DNA of 64,000 nt from Arcobacter siniprincipis (lineage in GTDB: Bacteria; Campylobacterota; Campylobacteria; Campylobacterales; Arcobacteraceae), in assembly GCF_048571125.1 (NCBI RefSeq), contig NZ_CP182343.1, positions 1,550,001 through 1,614,000 of the forward strand, given 5' to 3'. The notes beneath the pieces were generated by a model that saw nothing but the letters and a program-made list of their open reading frames with translations, was not told the origin of the DNA and ran no database searches. Of the stretch, positions 7,813 through 17,267 are shown one piece after another (within the stretch, counting starts at the first letter, position 1; every line of letters starts with the position of its first letter). Position numbers and translations under genes: made by a program.

Positions 7813-8515
7813 ATCATTATTACAATATATACAAACTACACCTTTGACTTGGTTGATAGTTACTCTTAGTTCTTTTAAACTTGGAATTATTATTTATAAT
7901 AAGTCCAATAAAAATACACTTTTGCAACCTATCATCGTAGCTTATATTATTATTCTTACCCTTGTATATATTACAAATACTTCTTATGAAGAGTATTTCA
8001 AAGGTGTAGAAATTATTCATTTCTTTTTAGGTGCGGCTACTGTGGCTTTGGCACTGCCTTTATATAAAAATCTAGTCTATATCAAGTCTTTATTTTTTCC
8101 TATATTTATAACTTTATTTATTGGAAGTTTTTCTACTGTAATTATTACGATAACTATATTGTGGCTTTTTGATACGAATATACTTACAATCTTATCTATG
8201 ACTACCAAATCTATAACAGCGCCAATTGCAATTATCACATCAAAAGAGATTGGGGCAATCCCATCTTTGGCAATAGGTTTTGTGATTATCACGGGTATTA
8301 TTGGAGCAGTATTTGGTACAACTATTTTCAAAATCATTAATATAAAAAATGACACTTCTCAAGGCTTTGCACTTGGATTGATTTCCCATGGAATAGGTAC
8401 AGCAAAAGCTGTGGAGATATCAGAAAAAGCAGCTGCCTTTTCTGCACTTGCTATGGGATTAAATGGGATATTTACGGCTATTCTTTTACCGATTATTTTG
8501 AGTTTTTTTAAATAA
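7802..8515 (+). CDS. lrgB: LrgB family protein
   Basis: A 237-residue polytopic membrane protein of the LrgB/CidB family (PF04172). Diagnostic parts include AAATVALALPLYKN-like (LGAATVALALPLYKNL), the KSITAPIAI segment, and SHGIGTAKAVEISEKAAAFS near the C-terminus. I place the start at the ATG at 7802; a TTG 24 nt upstream is in frame, but the shorter form matches the usual family length. It overlaps lrgA and presumably works with it in the inner membrane. Transcription ends at a hairpin overlapping the stop codon. Confidence 0.9.
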   Translation: MNFESLLQYIQTTPLTWLIVTLSSFKLGIIIYNKSNKNTLLQPIIVAYIIILTLVYITNTSYEEYFKGVEIIHFFLGAATVALALPLYKNLVYIKSLFFPIFITLFIGSFSTVIITITILWLFDTNILTILSMTTKSITAPIAIITSKEIGAIPSLAIGFVIITGIIGAVFGTTIFKIINIKNDTSQGFALGLISHGIGTAKAVEISEKAAAFSALAMGLNGIFTAILLPIILSFFK

Positions 8516-8540
8516 GAAGAGAAAAGACCTCTTCTTATTT
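8510..8540. terminator. Bidirectional terminator between lrgB and the sirohaem reductase gene
   Basis: A perfect 12-bp inverted repeat (8510-8521 with 8529-8540), loop 7 nt, overlapping the stop codons of both convergent genes. A T-run precedes it and a TTTA follows. No long U-tract, so strength is uncertain. Confidence 0.6.
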
Positions 8541-10109
8541 ACTTAACTCTACTTCATTTAGATACTCTTTAAATGAAGATTTATTTAAATTATCAGTTTT
8601 ATATGAAGTAATTAAATCACCAATAAAACCTACTAAATTATCAGCTGTCACTTTTACACCAGTTTTATGAGCAAATCTACTTCCTTCTACTCCACATACT
8701 TGTCCACCAAGAATTACATCATAACCTTCAACTCTATTGTTATTTTCATCTCTTACTTTTGTTCCTACAAAACCTATATCAGAGATTTGAGGGTGAGAAC
8801 ATGAATTTCCACATCCAGATATTGCGATAGTCACATTTTCTTTAAAATCAGGATGATTCTCTTCCAATTGCTTTACTACAACTTTTGAAAATTCTTTTGT
8901 TTCTGTGATACCAAATTTACAAAACTCATTACCAGTACATGATTGAAGTCTTGCTCTAAATGGCGTGGGAGCATAAGGATATCCTAGTGCATTTATTTCC
9001 TCAGCAACTGTTTTGGCATCTTGTGTTTTTACTCCATATAAAATAAAGTTTTGGGTTGGAGTAAGTGCTATACCTTTTGCACCATATTTTTTACATATAT
9101 TACTTATACTTTGGAAATCCTCTCCTGCTATTCTTCCTGAGTTTGTTGCAAATCCTATAAATGATTCACCTTCTTGTTTTGCTTTATAAATACCAAAATG
9201 GTTTCTATTTTCATGGGGTGTGATTTGTGGTTCTTCAAAACCATCTTGTAGTTTATATCCAAGTCTAGTCTCTATCTCTTCTACAAACTTTTCTAATCCC
9301 CAGTCATTTACTAAGTGTCTCACTCTTGCTTTATTTCTATTTTCTCTATTTCCATGGTCCCTGAAAATCTCAGCGCATACTGCTGCTACATCTTTTACTT
9401 GTTCTTCTTTTACATATTTGTTTGTTCTATATGCTATTTGCTTTGATTTTGATAATCCACCTGCAATCGTAAAATCAAATAATATATCGCCATCTTCTGT
9501 TTTAAATGCTGTAAATGCTACATCTTGAACTTCATGATTTGCAGTATGTCTTCCACAACCTGAGATTCCTAATTTATATTTTCTACCAAAATTAGAAAAT
9601 CTATCATCATTTTTATCAAAGTATGAGTCAACTTCTTTTACTAAGTGTGATACATCATAAATCTCTTCTGGATCTATTCCTGCTATTGGTGAAGTCATAA
9701 TTGGCCTTGGTCCATCACCTGATGCCATTCGAGAAGTAAGGCCAACTGAATCTAGTAATTTGAATATCTCAGGTAAATCTTTTATCTCAATATAATGAAA
9801 TTGAACATTTTGTCTAGTGGTAAAGTCTACTAAGCCTTTTGCATATTTTTGTCCGATTTTTGCTAATACTTCTAGTTGTTCTAAATTTATTTTTGCATCA
9901 ACTATTTTGATTCTTTTCATGAAGTATTTTTTATCTTCTAAATTCTGTGAATTGATATGAGGATACATTCCATACCATTTTAATAGTCCAATATATTCAT
10001 TACTTAAAGGAATGCCTTCTTGTGCTTCTTTATATATATCGTCTATAACTCTTAAAGGGTTTCTAGATGCTTTTAATTTCTCTAATGGAGATAACTCTTT
10101 TTTTGTCAA
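8535..10109 (-). CDS. nirA: Sirohaem [4Fe-4S] nitrite/sulfite reductase
   Basis: A 524-residue reductase with the duplicated ferredoxin-like half-domain and sirohaem-binding domain layout of ferredoxin-dependent nitrite/sulfite reductases. The iron-sulfur and sirohaem ligands are visible as C391 and C397 (CTGNEFC) and C433 and C437 (CGNSC). Other family marks are TTRQNVQFHYI near residue 97 and SGDGPRPIMTSP near 130. Such enzymes carry out six-electron reduction of nitrite or sulfite to ammonia or sulfide in the cytoplasm; which substrate is used cannot be told here. The start is TTG, with AAGGAA 8 nt upstream on the minus strand. Confidence 0.85.
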   Translation of the reverse strand: MTKKELSPLEKLKASRNPLRVIDDIYKEAQEGIPLSNEYIGLLKWYGMYPHINSQNLEDKKYFMKRIKIVDAKINLEQLEVLAKIGQKYAKGLVDFTTRQNVQFHYIEIKDLPEIFKLLDSVGLTSRMASGDGPRPIMTSPIAGIDPEEIYDVSHLVKEVDSYFDKNDDRFSNFGRKYKLGISGCGRHTANHEVQDVAFTAFKTEDGDILFDFTIAGGLSKSKQIAYRTNKYVKEEQVKDVAAVCAEIFRDHGNRENRNKARVRHLVNDWGLEKFVEEIETRLGYKLQDGFEEPQITPHENRNHFGIYKAKQEGESFIGFATNSGRIAGEDFQSISNICKKYGAKGIALTPTQNFILYGVKTQDAKTVAEEINALGYPYAPTPFRARLQSCTGNEFCKFGITETKEFSKVVVKQLEENHPDFKENVTIAISGCGNSCSHPQISDIGFVGTKVRDENNNRVEGYDVILGGQVCGVEGSRFAHKTGVKVTADNLVGFIGDLITSYKTDNLNKSSFKEYLNEVELSK

Positions 10110-10302
10110 AATTTTTCCTTTATATATTAATAGGTACTTAGATTTTATAATATTTGGGTGTCAATTAAGTGGTATGAAAACTTTGAAGGGAGTTTATAAT
10201 CTTTTCTTTTAGACACAGCTTTTAATAATAATATTTGATAAATAAAGCTATTATTAATCATAAAAAAGTTTTATATAAAAATATTTTATTAGTAGGTTTT
10301 AT

Positions 10303-11424
10303 TTGAAAATAATACATTTTAGTGATACGCACTTAGGATACAACGACTTAGACATATTAAATGAAGAAAATATCAACCAAAGGGAAGCGGACTTTTATAA
10401 TGCTTTTTCTCAAATAGTTGATGACATAGAAAAAATCAAACCAGATTTTATAATACACACAGGAGACCTTTTTCACAGAAGCTCTCCCAGCAATAGAGCT
10501 ATAACCTTTGCTCTAAAAGAGTTTAAAAGACTTGATAAACTAAATATTCCTATCATCATGATAGCTGGAAACCATTCCACACCTAGGACAAATCTTAGCT
10601 CTCCAATTTTAAAGATATTTGAAGAGTTTGAAAATGTACATGTATCATATGAACAAAATTACAAAAAAATAGAGTTTGATGATATAGTTTTTCATACCTT
10701 ACCACATATGAATGATGAAACAAAAGCAGAAGATGAGATAAACTTATGTGAAAAAAATATCAACCCTGATAAAAGAAATATCATGATGATGCACTGTTCT
10801 GTTGGAGCTTGGTATTTGATGCAAGAGTTTGGGGAGTGGGTTTATCCTACAGACAAAGAGTATATTTTTGAAAAGATGGATTATGTAGCACTTGGACATT
10901 GGCATGGTTTTGGCTCTGTGGGTAAACATGAAAATGTATATTATAGTGGAAGTAGTGAGCGTACAAGTTTAAATGACAAACGAAACTCAAAAGGCTATGC
11001 TCTTGTAAACTTAAGCGATAAATTAGAGGTAGAATACAAAGAGATAAAAATACGACCCATCATATCCAAAACAATAGATTGTGAAAACTACCCAAATGCC
11101 CTTGATGATTTAGATACAAGTGATACAAAAGATGCCATCGTAGAAGTAAAACTTCAAAACCTAACAACCATGCAATCAATAGATATACAAAACCAAGAGA
11201 TAAAAGCACTTTTCCCGCTTGCTATGAGTGTAAGTATAAAAAGAGAGTTCAAAAAAGATACAAATGAGGGTAATACTCTAGATGATATTCAAGCTTTATC
11301 TTTAGAGGAGTACTTTTTAGACCATATCAAAGAACAAAGTGAAAATAAAGAGTTTGATAGACTAAAACCAAAAATCCAAGAACTATTTAGCAAGTACGAG
11401 GAGGCTTATGATGATACTTTGTAA
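10303..11424 (+). CDS. sbcD: SbcD/Mre11-type exonuclease subunit
   Basis: A 373-residue metallophosphoesterase with the Mre11/SbcD motifs in order: FSDTHLG (residues 7-11), TGDLFHR, GNH in IAGNHSTP, and GHWHGFG. These bind two metal ions for 3'-5' exonuclease and endonuclease cleavage of DNA ends and hairpins. The start is TTG with a weak AGTAGG site. It overlaps the sbcC-like gene by 17 bp, so both subunits are translated together. The complex acts in repair of double-strand breaks and palindromes. Confidence 0.88.
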   Translation: MKIIHFSDTHLGYNDLDILNEENINQREADFYNAFSQIVDDIEKIKPDFIIHTGDLFHRSSPSNRAITFALKEFKRLDKLNIPIIMIAGNHSTPRTNLSSPILKIFEEFENVHVSYEQNYKKIEFDDIVFHTLPHMNDETKAEDEINLCEKNINPDKRNIMMMHCSVGAWYLMQEFGEWVYPTDKEYIFEKMDYVALGHWHGFGSVGKHENVYYSGSSERTSLNDKRNSKGYALVNLSDKLEVEYKEIKIRPIISKTIDCENYPNALDDLDTSDTKDAIVEVKLQNLTTMQSIDIQNQEIKALFPLAMSVSIKREFKKDTNEGNTLDDIQALSLEEYFLDHIKEQSENKEFDRLKPKIQELFSKYEEAYDDTL

Positions 11425-13780
11425 GCTGAAACTTGAAAACTTCAAACGATACAAAACTTTCGAACTAGATTTTGATGAGGGACTAGTTGGAATCATAGGT
11501 AAAAATGGAAGTGGAAAATCTACTATCTTCGAAGCGATACTTTTTGCACTTTATGGGGAGTTTAAAGATAGAGGTTATAAAGATATTGTAAGAAATGCCA
11601 ATGCCACAGATAAAGATGCTGTAGTAGTAGAACTAAACTTTGAGTTTGACTCAATTGAGTATAAAGTAGTACGAGAATTCAGAGGAAAGGCACTAAGTGC
11701 CAATGCCAAACTTTATAAAAATGGTGAACTAATAACAAGTGGTGCCAAAGAAGTAACTACAAGTATCATGAAACTAACAAAGATGAGTAAAGAGGCTTTT
11801 TTACATACATTATTTGCCAGCCAAAAAGAGCTTACAAGTCTAAGTAACAGCAAACCAGAAGATAGAAAAAGAATGATAAGAAAGCTTTTAGGCTTAGAAA
11901 AAATTGACTACATAGAAAAAGAACTCATAGAAAAGAGTAGAGAACTAAAAAGAAAAATAGCAGCCTTTGCAGAAGTGCTTTTAAGCACAGAAGATATCCA
12001 AACAAAAAAAGAGCAAATAAAATCAAATGAAACCATCAAAAAAACTCTAAATGAAGAGCTACAAACCCAAAGTAAACAAATAGATAGCCTAAAACTAAAA
12101 GAGCTAGAGATAAAAAAAGAGCTAGAAAGTTTTGCTAAAACAAAAGAGGCAAAACAAAAAGCCTTAAGCGAACTAAATCTTCTAAAAAATAGTATCAACT
12201 CAAATATAGAAAACCAAAACAAACTCTCAACCGAGCTAAAAGATCTAGAAGAAAAACAACTCCAATATAAAACCCTAGAGCCTATAAAAAAAGAGTATGA
12301 AACCCTACAAACAAGTCTAAAAGAGCAAATACAACTAAAAGAATACAGCCTAAAAAAAGAGGGCTTATTAAAAGAGCAAGTTCAATTAAGAGAGCAATAC
12401 AAAAAAGCCAAAAATGACATAGCCCTCTTACAAAAAGAGTGCGAAGGTTTTGAATCATTAAAACAAAAAGAACAAGAAAGCAAAACCCAACAAGAGCAAA
12501 TCAAACAAACCCTAACACAAATACAAGCAAAAGAAAAAGAGCTAAACTCAAATATCTTCGCAGAACAAAGAGTGATAAACGACACCACAGCCAAAATACA
12601 ACAAATCCAAGCCTTAGGCAAAGACTCCAACTGCCCAACCTGTACAAGACCACTCTTAGAAGAGTATGATAATGTAATAGGCTCGTTAAACTCAACCATA
12701 AATGAAATACAAACAAACAAAATCACCAAACTAAATAAAGAGCTACAAGAAGTAGAAACAAACAAAAAATCAATCGAAACCCAAAAAGAGCAAATAGATA
12801 AAACTTTAAGTGAATTAAACTCACAACTAGCACTTATAAACAGTAAACAAAAAGATTTACAAAACCTATCAAGCCATCTAAACAAGGTAGAGCAAAAAGG
12901 TAAAGAAAACAACGATGAAATAGCCAAATTAGATAAATACAGTTACGATGAAAACAAACACAAAACACTAGAAAATAGTTTCAATGAAATCCAACCAAAA
13001 TACGAACAAATGAAATCATTAGAAACCATGCTAAAAAGATATGATAGTGTAAAACAAGACCTAGAAAATATAACTAAAAGAATCACAGAGCAAAACAGCA
13101 CTTACGATACAAAAGAGATAGAGTACAAACAAATAGCCTACGATGAAACAGCCCACACAGCTAAACAAAAAGAGTACGAAGAACACCATCAAACTTATGA
13201 ATTAAAAGTAAGCCAAGTAAATGAAATCAAAGTTAAAATAGCTCAATGTGAAGGTGAAATAAAAACCATCCAATCAAGCCTAGACAACAACGAAATTCAA
13301 CTAAAAAAAGTACAAACAAAAAAAGACGACCTAATCGACTACGATAAAATCAAGCTAAGCCTAAGTGAATTTAAAACAAAACTAAACTCAAAAGTAGCCC
13401 CAAGAATATCCGACATAGCCTCAAACATGTATGCCCAAATCACAAAAGGCAAATACCAACACATAGAAGTATCAAACGACTTTGACTTTTATATCTACGA
13501 TGAAGGCAAAAAGTACCCAATAGAGAGATTCTCAGGTGGAGAAATAGACCTAGCAAACCTAGTCCTACGAATAGCCATATCAAAAACCCTAAGTGAACTA
13601 AGTGGAAGCTCCCAAATAGGCTTCCTAGCCTTCGACGAGGTATTCGGAAGCCAAGACGAGGCAAGAAGAATGGAGATACTAGAAGCCTTTCATATGATAA
13701 AAGAGCAGTATAGGCAGATATTTTTGATATCTCATGAATTAGAGATAAAGGAGATGTTTGAACATGTTGTTGAGTTGTAG
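11408..13780 (+). CDS. sbcC: SbcC/Rad50-type ATPase with zinc hook
   Basis: A 790-residue SMC-like ATPase. Walker A GKNGSGKS is at residues 31-38, a long coiled coil spans about 180-640 and is broken by the zinc hook CPTC near residue 409, the ABC signature FSGGEIDLANL is near 708 and Walker B FLAFDEVFGS near 742. It is shorter than Escherichia coli SbcC but normal for the Campylobacterota type. GAGGAGG precedes the ATG. The coding strand is unusually A-rich and uses more C-ending codons (GCC, ACC, CTC) toward the 3' end than its downstream neighbours, which helps mark the border of the accessory region that follows. Confidence 0.88.
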   Translation: MMILCKLKLENFKRYKTFELDFDEGLVGIIGKNGSGKSTIFEAILFALYGEFKDRGYKDIVRNANATDKDAVVVELNFEFDSIEYKVVREFRGKALSANAKLYKNGELITSGAKEVTTSIMKLTKMSKEAFLHTLFASQKELTSLSNSKPEDRKRMIRKLLGLEKIDYIEKELIEKSRELKRKIAAFAEVLLSTEDIQTKKEQIKSNETIKKTLNEELQTQSKQIDSLKLKELEIKKELESFAKTKEAKQKALSELNLLKNSINSNIENQNKLSTELKDLEEKQLQYKTLEPIKKEYETLQTSLKEQIQLKEYSLKKEGLLKEQVQLREQYKKAKNDIALLQKECEGFESLKQKEQESKTQQEQIKQTLTQIQAKEKELNSNIFAEQRVINDTTAKIQQIQALGKDSNCPTCTRPLLEEYDNVIGSLNSTINEIQTNKITKLNKELQEVETNKKSIETQKEQIDKTLSELNSQLALINSKQKDLQNLSSHLNKVEQKGKENNDEIAKLDKYSYDENKHKTLENSFNEIQPKYEQMKSLETMLKRYDSVKQDLENITKRITEQNSTYDTKEIEYKQIAYDETAHTAKQKEYEEHHQTYELKVSQVNEIKVKIAQCEGEIKTIQSSLDNNEIQLKKVQTKKDDLIDYDKIKLSLSEFKTKLNSKVAPRISDIASNMYAQITKGKYQHIEVSNDFDFYIYDEGKKYPIERFSGGEIDLANLVLRIAISKTLSELSGSSQIGFLAFDEVFGSQDEARRMEILEAFHMIKEQYRQIFLISHELEIKEMFEHVVEL

Positions 13781-13892
13781 GTATGATTTACCATGTGAAA
13801 GCACAAAGAAAAGAATTCCATTGCAGATAAAGGTTGAGTCTAAGGGTGATGGGATGAGTATATTAAATTTAAATGATTAGGAAAAGTAAATT
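13781..13892. other. Junction between sbcC and the Gabija locus
   Basis: A 112-bp noncoding stretch directly after the sbcC stop. It contains no hairpin or convincing ORF (a 15-codon frame at 13783 has no support). Base composition and codon use change here, which suggests the left border of the acquired defence region. An AGGAAAAG site before 13893 serves gajA. Confidence 0.4.
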
Positions 13893-15611
13893 ATGTTAAT
13901 TGAAAAAGTTATAGTTAAAGGTTTTAGAAATTTTGAAGAAGCTACAGTAAATTTTAATGGAAATTCATTAATTATAGGTGCGAATGATGTTGGTAAAACA
14001 AATTTTATTCATTGTTTACGAATACTATTAGATAAATCAATGTCAGAAAGAGATATTGAGCCACAGGAAACTGACTTTCATATAAAAGATGATGGTACTC
14101 AAGTAGACCAATTTTCTATTGAAATTTATTTTAATGAGATAGCAGAGGATGCTGTTTTATCTATATTGAAAGGATATGTTAGTGATGACAATAAGACAGT
14201 ATTTAAATTTTGTGCTACTAAAAGTGATTTAGAATATAAATTTTACGTTGGCTCATCAATTGATGAGTTGGAAGAAGTAACTAGTAGATTTTATTTAAAG
14301 TATATTAACTTGAAATATGTGAAATCTAGAAGAGATTTACAAAAATTTATTGAAATAGAGAAAAAAGAGTTACTTAAATTTTCTAAAAAAGATTGTACTC
14401 CTGAAGAATCTACTCAGGATAGTAAACAGACAAAAAGAATATCAAAAAGACTACATCTAATTAATAAGCGTATTGCGGATTTAAATTATATAAAAACTTC
14501 AACTCAAACAGTTAATTCAGAATTAGAAAAGTTGTCTCATAACTTTAATGGTTATTCTGTTCATTTAGATACGGGTGCAATAGAAGTTAAACAGTTTATT
14601 GATAAATTACAGCTAGTTGCTTCAAATTCTGGTTCTAAAATGCTATTAGGTGGAGATGGACGAAATAATCAAATTTTGATGGCTCTATGGAAAGCTAAAA
14701 GTGAGAGAGAATTTGATTCTGAATATGAAGTGATATTTTACTGTGTTGAAGAACCTGAAGCACATCTTCATCCTCATCAACAAAGGAAGTTAGCGGACTA
14801 TTTAAATAATGAATTAAGTGGTCAAACTATTATTACAAGTCATTCACCACAAATTACTGCAAGATACTCGCCTAATTCTATAATTCATTTAATAAATAAT
14901 AGTGGTAAGAGTTATGCTGCAAAAAATGGTTGCTCAGATTGTATAAGTGATGCATGGGATGAATTAGGTTATAGAATGAGTATATTACCAGCTGAAGCAT
15001 TTTTTTCAAAATGTGTATTTTTAGTTGAAGGACCATCTGAAATGTTGTTTTATACAGTTCTTGCAGAGAAATTAGGTATAGATTTAGATTTTTATAATAT
15101 ATCAATATTAGCCGTAGATGGAATATCATTTAAAGTATATACTGAAATTTTAGATGCAATGGAGATAAAATGGGTAATGCGTACAGATAATGATGTTTCT
15201 AAAATCACTGTTGGGGGAGTAGAAAAAAGAAATTTAGCTGGGATAAATAGATGTTTAAAACTTGCAAATTTAACAAATGAAAAACATCGTGATATTTCAA
15301 CAACTCAAGATACAATTATAGATGATGGGACATGGCAAAGAGTGAGCACACTATTTAATCCTAAAGGGATTTATTTATCTAAAAAAGATTTAGAAAATGA
15401 CTTATCTTTAGAATTACCAACTGAGTTAAAAGAATTTTCTAGTAAAGAAGATTTGAATGAGGCAGTAAAATACTTACAAGAAAAGAAAGCTATAAGAATG
15501 AGAAAGTTTTTGGTTTCATATTCTGGTAATTTAGGTTCATTAAATAGTGGAGAATTAGTAAAGCCATTACTTAAGTGTAAAGAGATTGTTGAAAGTTCAC
15601 AAAATGCCTAG
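13893..15611 (+). CDS. gajA: Gabija protein GajA: OLD-family ATPase-nuclease
   Basis: A 572-residue OLD-family protein, close to the size of characterised GajA. The N-terminal ABC-type ATPase has Walker A GANDVGKTN at 29-37 and a signature/Walker B region with EEPEAHLHPHQ at about 286-296. The C-terminal Toprim nuclease domain begins at FLVEGPSEM (about 375) and includes AVDG and RTDND (about 429), which provide the acidic metal ligands. GajA is a DNA-nicking endonuclease whose activity is held back by nucleotides and released during phage infection. The downstream UvrD-like helicase overlaps by 8 bp, the hallmark gajAB arrangement. Confidence 0.88.
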   Translation: MLIEKVIVKGFRNFEEATVNFNGNSLIIGANDVGKTNFIHCLRILLDKSMSERDIEPQETDFHIKDDGTQVDQFSIEIYFNEIAEDAVLSILKGYVSDDNKTVFKFCATKSDLEYKFYVGSSIDELEEVTSRFYLKYINLKYVKSRRDLQKFIEIEKKELLKFSKKDCTPEESTQDSKQTKRISKRLHLINKRIADLNYIKTSTQTVNSELEKLSHNFNGYSVHLDTGAIEVKQFIDKLQLVASNSGSKMLLGGDGRNNQILMALWKAKSEREFDSEYEVIFYCVEEPEAHLHPHQQRKLADYLNNELSGQTIITSHSPQITARYSPNSIIHLINNSGKSYAAKNGCSDCISDAWDELGYRMSILPAEAFFSKCVFLVEGPSEMLFYTVLAEKLGIDLDFYNISILAVDGISFKVYTEILDAMEIKWVMRTDNDVSKITVGGVEKRNLAGINRCLKLANLTNEKHRDISTTQDTIIDDGTWQRVSTLFNPKGIYLSKKDLENDLSLELPTELKEFSSKEDLNEAVKYLQEKKAIRMRKFLVSYSGNLGSLNSGELVKPLLKCKEIVESSQNA

Positions 15612-17256
15612 AGATTATGAGTTAACAGAAGAACAGCTAAGTGCTATTAATTCTTCTGAAAACATGGTAATTACTGCTTGTCCAGGAAGTGGAAAAACTA
15701 CCGTAATAGTAGAAAAGATAAGAAAAGAGTTAAATGAACTTCCTTCTTATCAAGGAGTAATTGGAATTACTTTTACTCAAAAAGCTGCAAAGGAATTAAA
15801 GGATAGGTGTAAAAAAGACTCATTTGATATTAAATCTACTTTTTTAGGAACAATAGACCATTTCTGTTTACAAGAAATCATATATCCTTTTATAAGTAGA
15901 ATATATGGGATAACAAGTAATAAATTAGAATGCAAAAGCTATAGAGATATAGACACAGAATTTAAAGAGGGATTACCTGATTTAAATGAAAATGGAGTAG
16001 TTTTAAGGACTAATAATTATAGTGTATTAGAAGAAATATTTATAAATCATTATAATAATGGATTTATTTTACTTGAAGCTGTGGGGATTATTGCAAACAA
16101 TCTTATTGTGAATTCTGGTTCTTGCCAAAGATATTTAAAAGCTCGGTATAAAACGTTATATATTGATGAATACCAAGACTCTTCTGAGGTACAACATAAA
16201 TTATTTTTAAATATTTATGAGTTAGGATTAAAAGCTGTTGCCGTAGGAGATATTAATCAATCTATATATGCTTGGAGAGGAAGTAATTCAGAATATATAC
16301 AAGAGTTAATCTCACGTAGTGATGTATTTGAACACCATATAGTAAATATTAATCATAGATGTCATACATCGATTTCTAATTATGCAAATAGACTACTTGA
16401 TGAAAGTTGTCAGATAATATATAGTGATGATTTAAAAGTTTATCAGTTTCAAATGGATGGAACACAAGTTGATATAGCTAATGAGTTAAATACATTTATT
16501 CCCAGTATTATGGAGGATAATGAAGTTGAAAACTATTCAAATATAGCAATCTTAGTAAAAAATAATAAAAGTTTAGAATATTTAAAAGATAATATTACTC
16601 TTCCTTATAAAATTTTTGATGATGATATTTTACTTCTTATAAATACTTCAGTATCAAAATTACTTTATGAACTTTTAGTCTATAGATTAAATGAAAATGT
16701 ATTAATTAATGATGTTCTTGAAACCTTAAAAGGTTATGATTTTAGTAATAAAACTTCATTGAAAAAAGATAGAGAAAAAATACAAAAAATTAGAACTTGT
16801 TCTGACAGAAGATTAAAAACTAAACTAATTAGTTTAGTTTCTCAATTATTGAATGAAACTCCAACTGATAGAGAAATAGAGATTCTAGATAAAATTTTAT
16901 CATCTGAAGAATTATTAAATAAATATAATTTCCAAGAAGATAATGAACTTCAAATTATGACATTACATAAGTCAAAGGGTTTAGAATTTGAAGTTGTGAT
17001 TCATTTAGATTTATATGAATGGATATTGCCTTATAGAAACTTTACAGGAGACTGGAATGATCCACCTGATTATCCTAATTATAGGCAAGATTTAAATTTA
17101 CATTATGTAGGTGTAACAAGAGCTAAAAATGCTTGTTACTTAATTTACAGTAATAGAAGGTTAAATTCAAATGATGAAAATAGACAAGGGCAACCATCAT
17201 TCTTTTTACAAAAAGAAGGATTAGATGGTTTATTTAATGATTTAAATGCATTATAA
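15604..17256 (+). CDS. gajB: Gabija protein GajB: UvrD/Rep-like helicase
   Basis: A 550-residue superfamily 1 helicase. Motifs in order: Q-motif-like YELTEEQLSAI, Walker A ACPGSGKTT at 25-33, TFTQKAAKEL (Ia), Walker B DEYQDSS at about 187-193, GDINQSIYAWRG at about 214 (III), LHKSKGLEFEVVIHLD (V) and YVGVTRAK at about 500 (VI). It is smaller than true UvrD, as expected for GajB. The ATG at 15604 lies inside the end of gajA (ATGCCTAG overlap); an in-frame TTG at 15586 is a poorer start. In Gabija, GajB senses DNA ends or single strands and forms a large complex with GajA. Confidence 0.88.
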   Translation: MPRDYELTEEQLSAINSSENMVITACPGSGKTTVIVEKIRKELNELPSYQGVIGITFTQKAAKELKDRCKKDSFDIKSTFLGTIDHFCLQEIIYPFISRIYGITSNKLECKSYRDIDTEFKEGLPDLNENGVVLRTNNYSVLEEIFINHYNNGFILLEAVGIIANNLIVNSGSCQRYLKARYKTLYIDEYQDSSEVQHKLFLNIYELGLKAVAVGDINQSIYAWRGSNSEYIQELISRSDVFEHHIVNINHRCHTSISNYANRLLDESCQIIYSDDLKVYQFQMDGTQVDIANELNTFIPSIMEDNEVENYSNIAILVKNNKSLEYLKDNITLPYKIFDDDILLLINTSVSKLLYELLVYRLNENVLINDVLETLKGYDFSNKTSLKKDREKIQKIRTCSDRRLKTKLISLVSQLLNETPTDREIEILDKILSSEELLNKYNFQEDNELQIMTLHKSKGLEFEVVIHLDLYEWILPYRNFTGDWNDPPDYPNYRQDLNLHYVGVTRAKNACYLIYSNRRLNSNDENRQGQPSFFLQKEGLDGLFNDLNAL

Positions 17257-17267
17257 GGATAAATAAG

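Noticed and set aside
9220..9528. A 102-codon plus-strand frame opposite the sirohaem reductase gene
   Set aside because: It is antisense to a gene with clear catalytic motifs and lacks a start signal.
13783..13830. A 15-codon frame after sbcC
   Set aside because: Too short, with no ribosome site or likeness to any protein.
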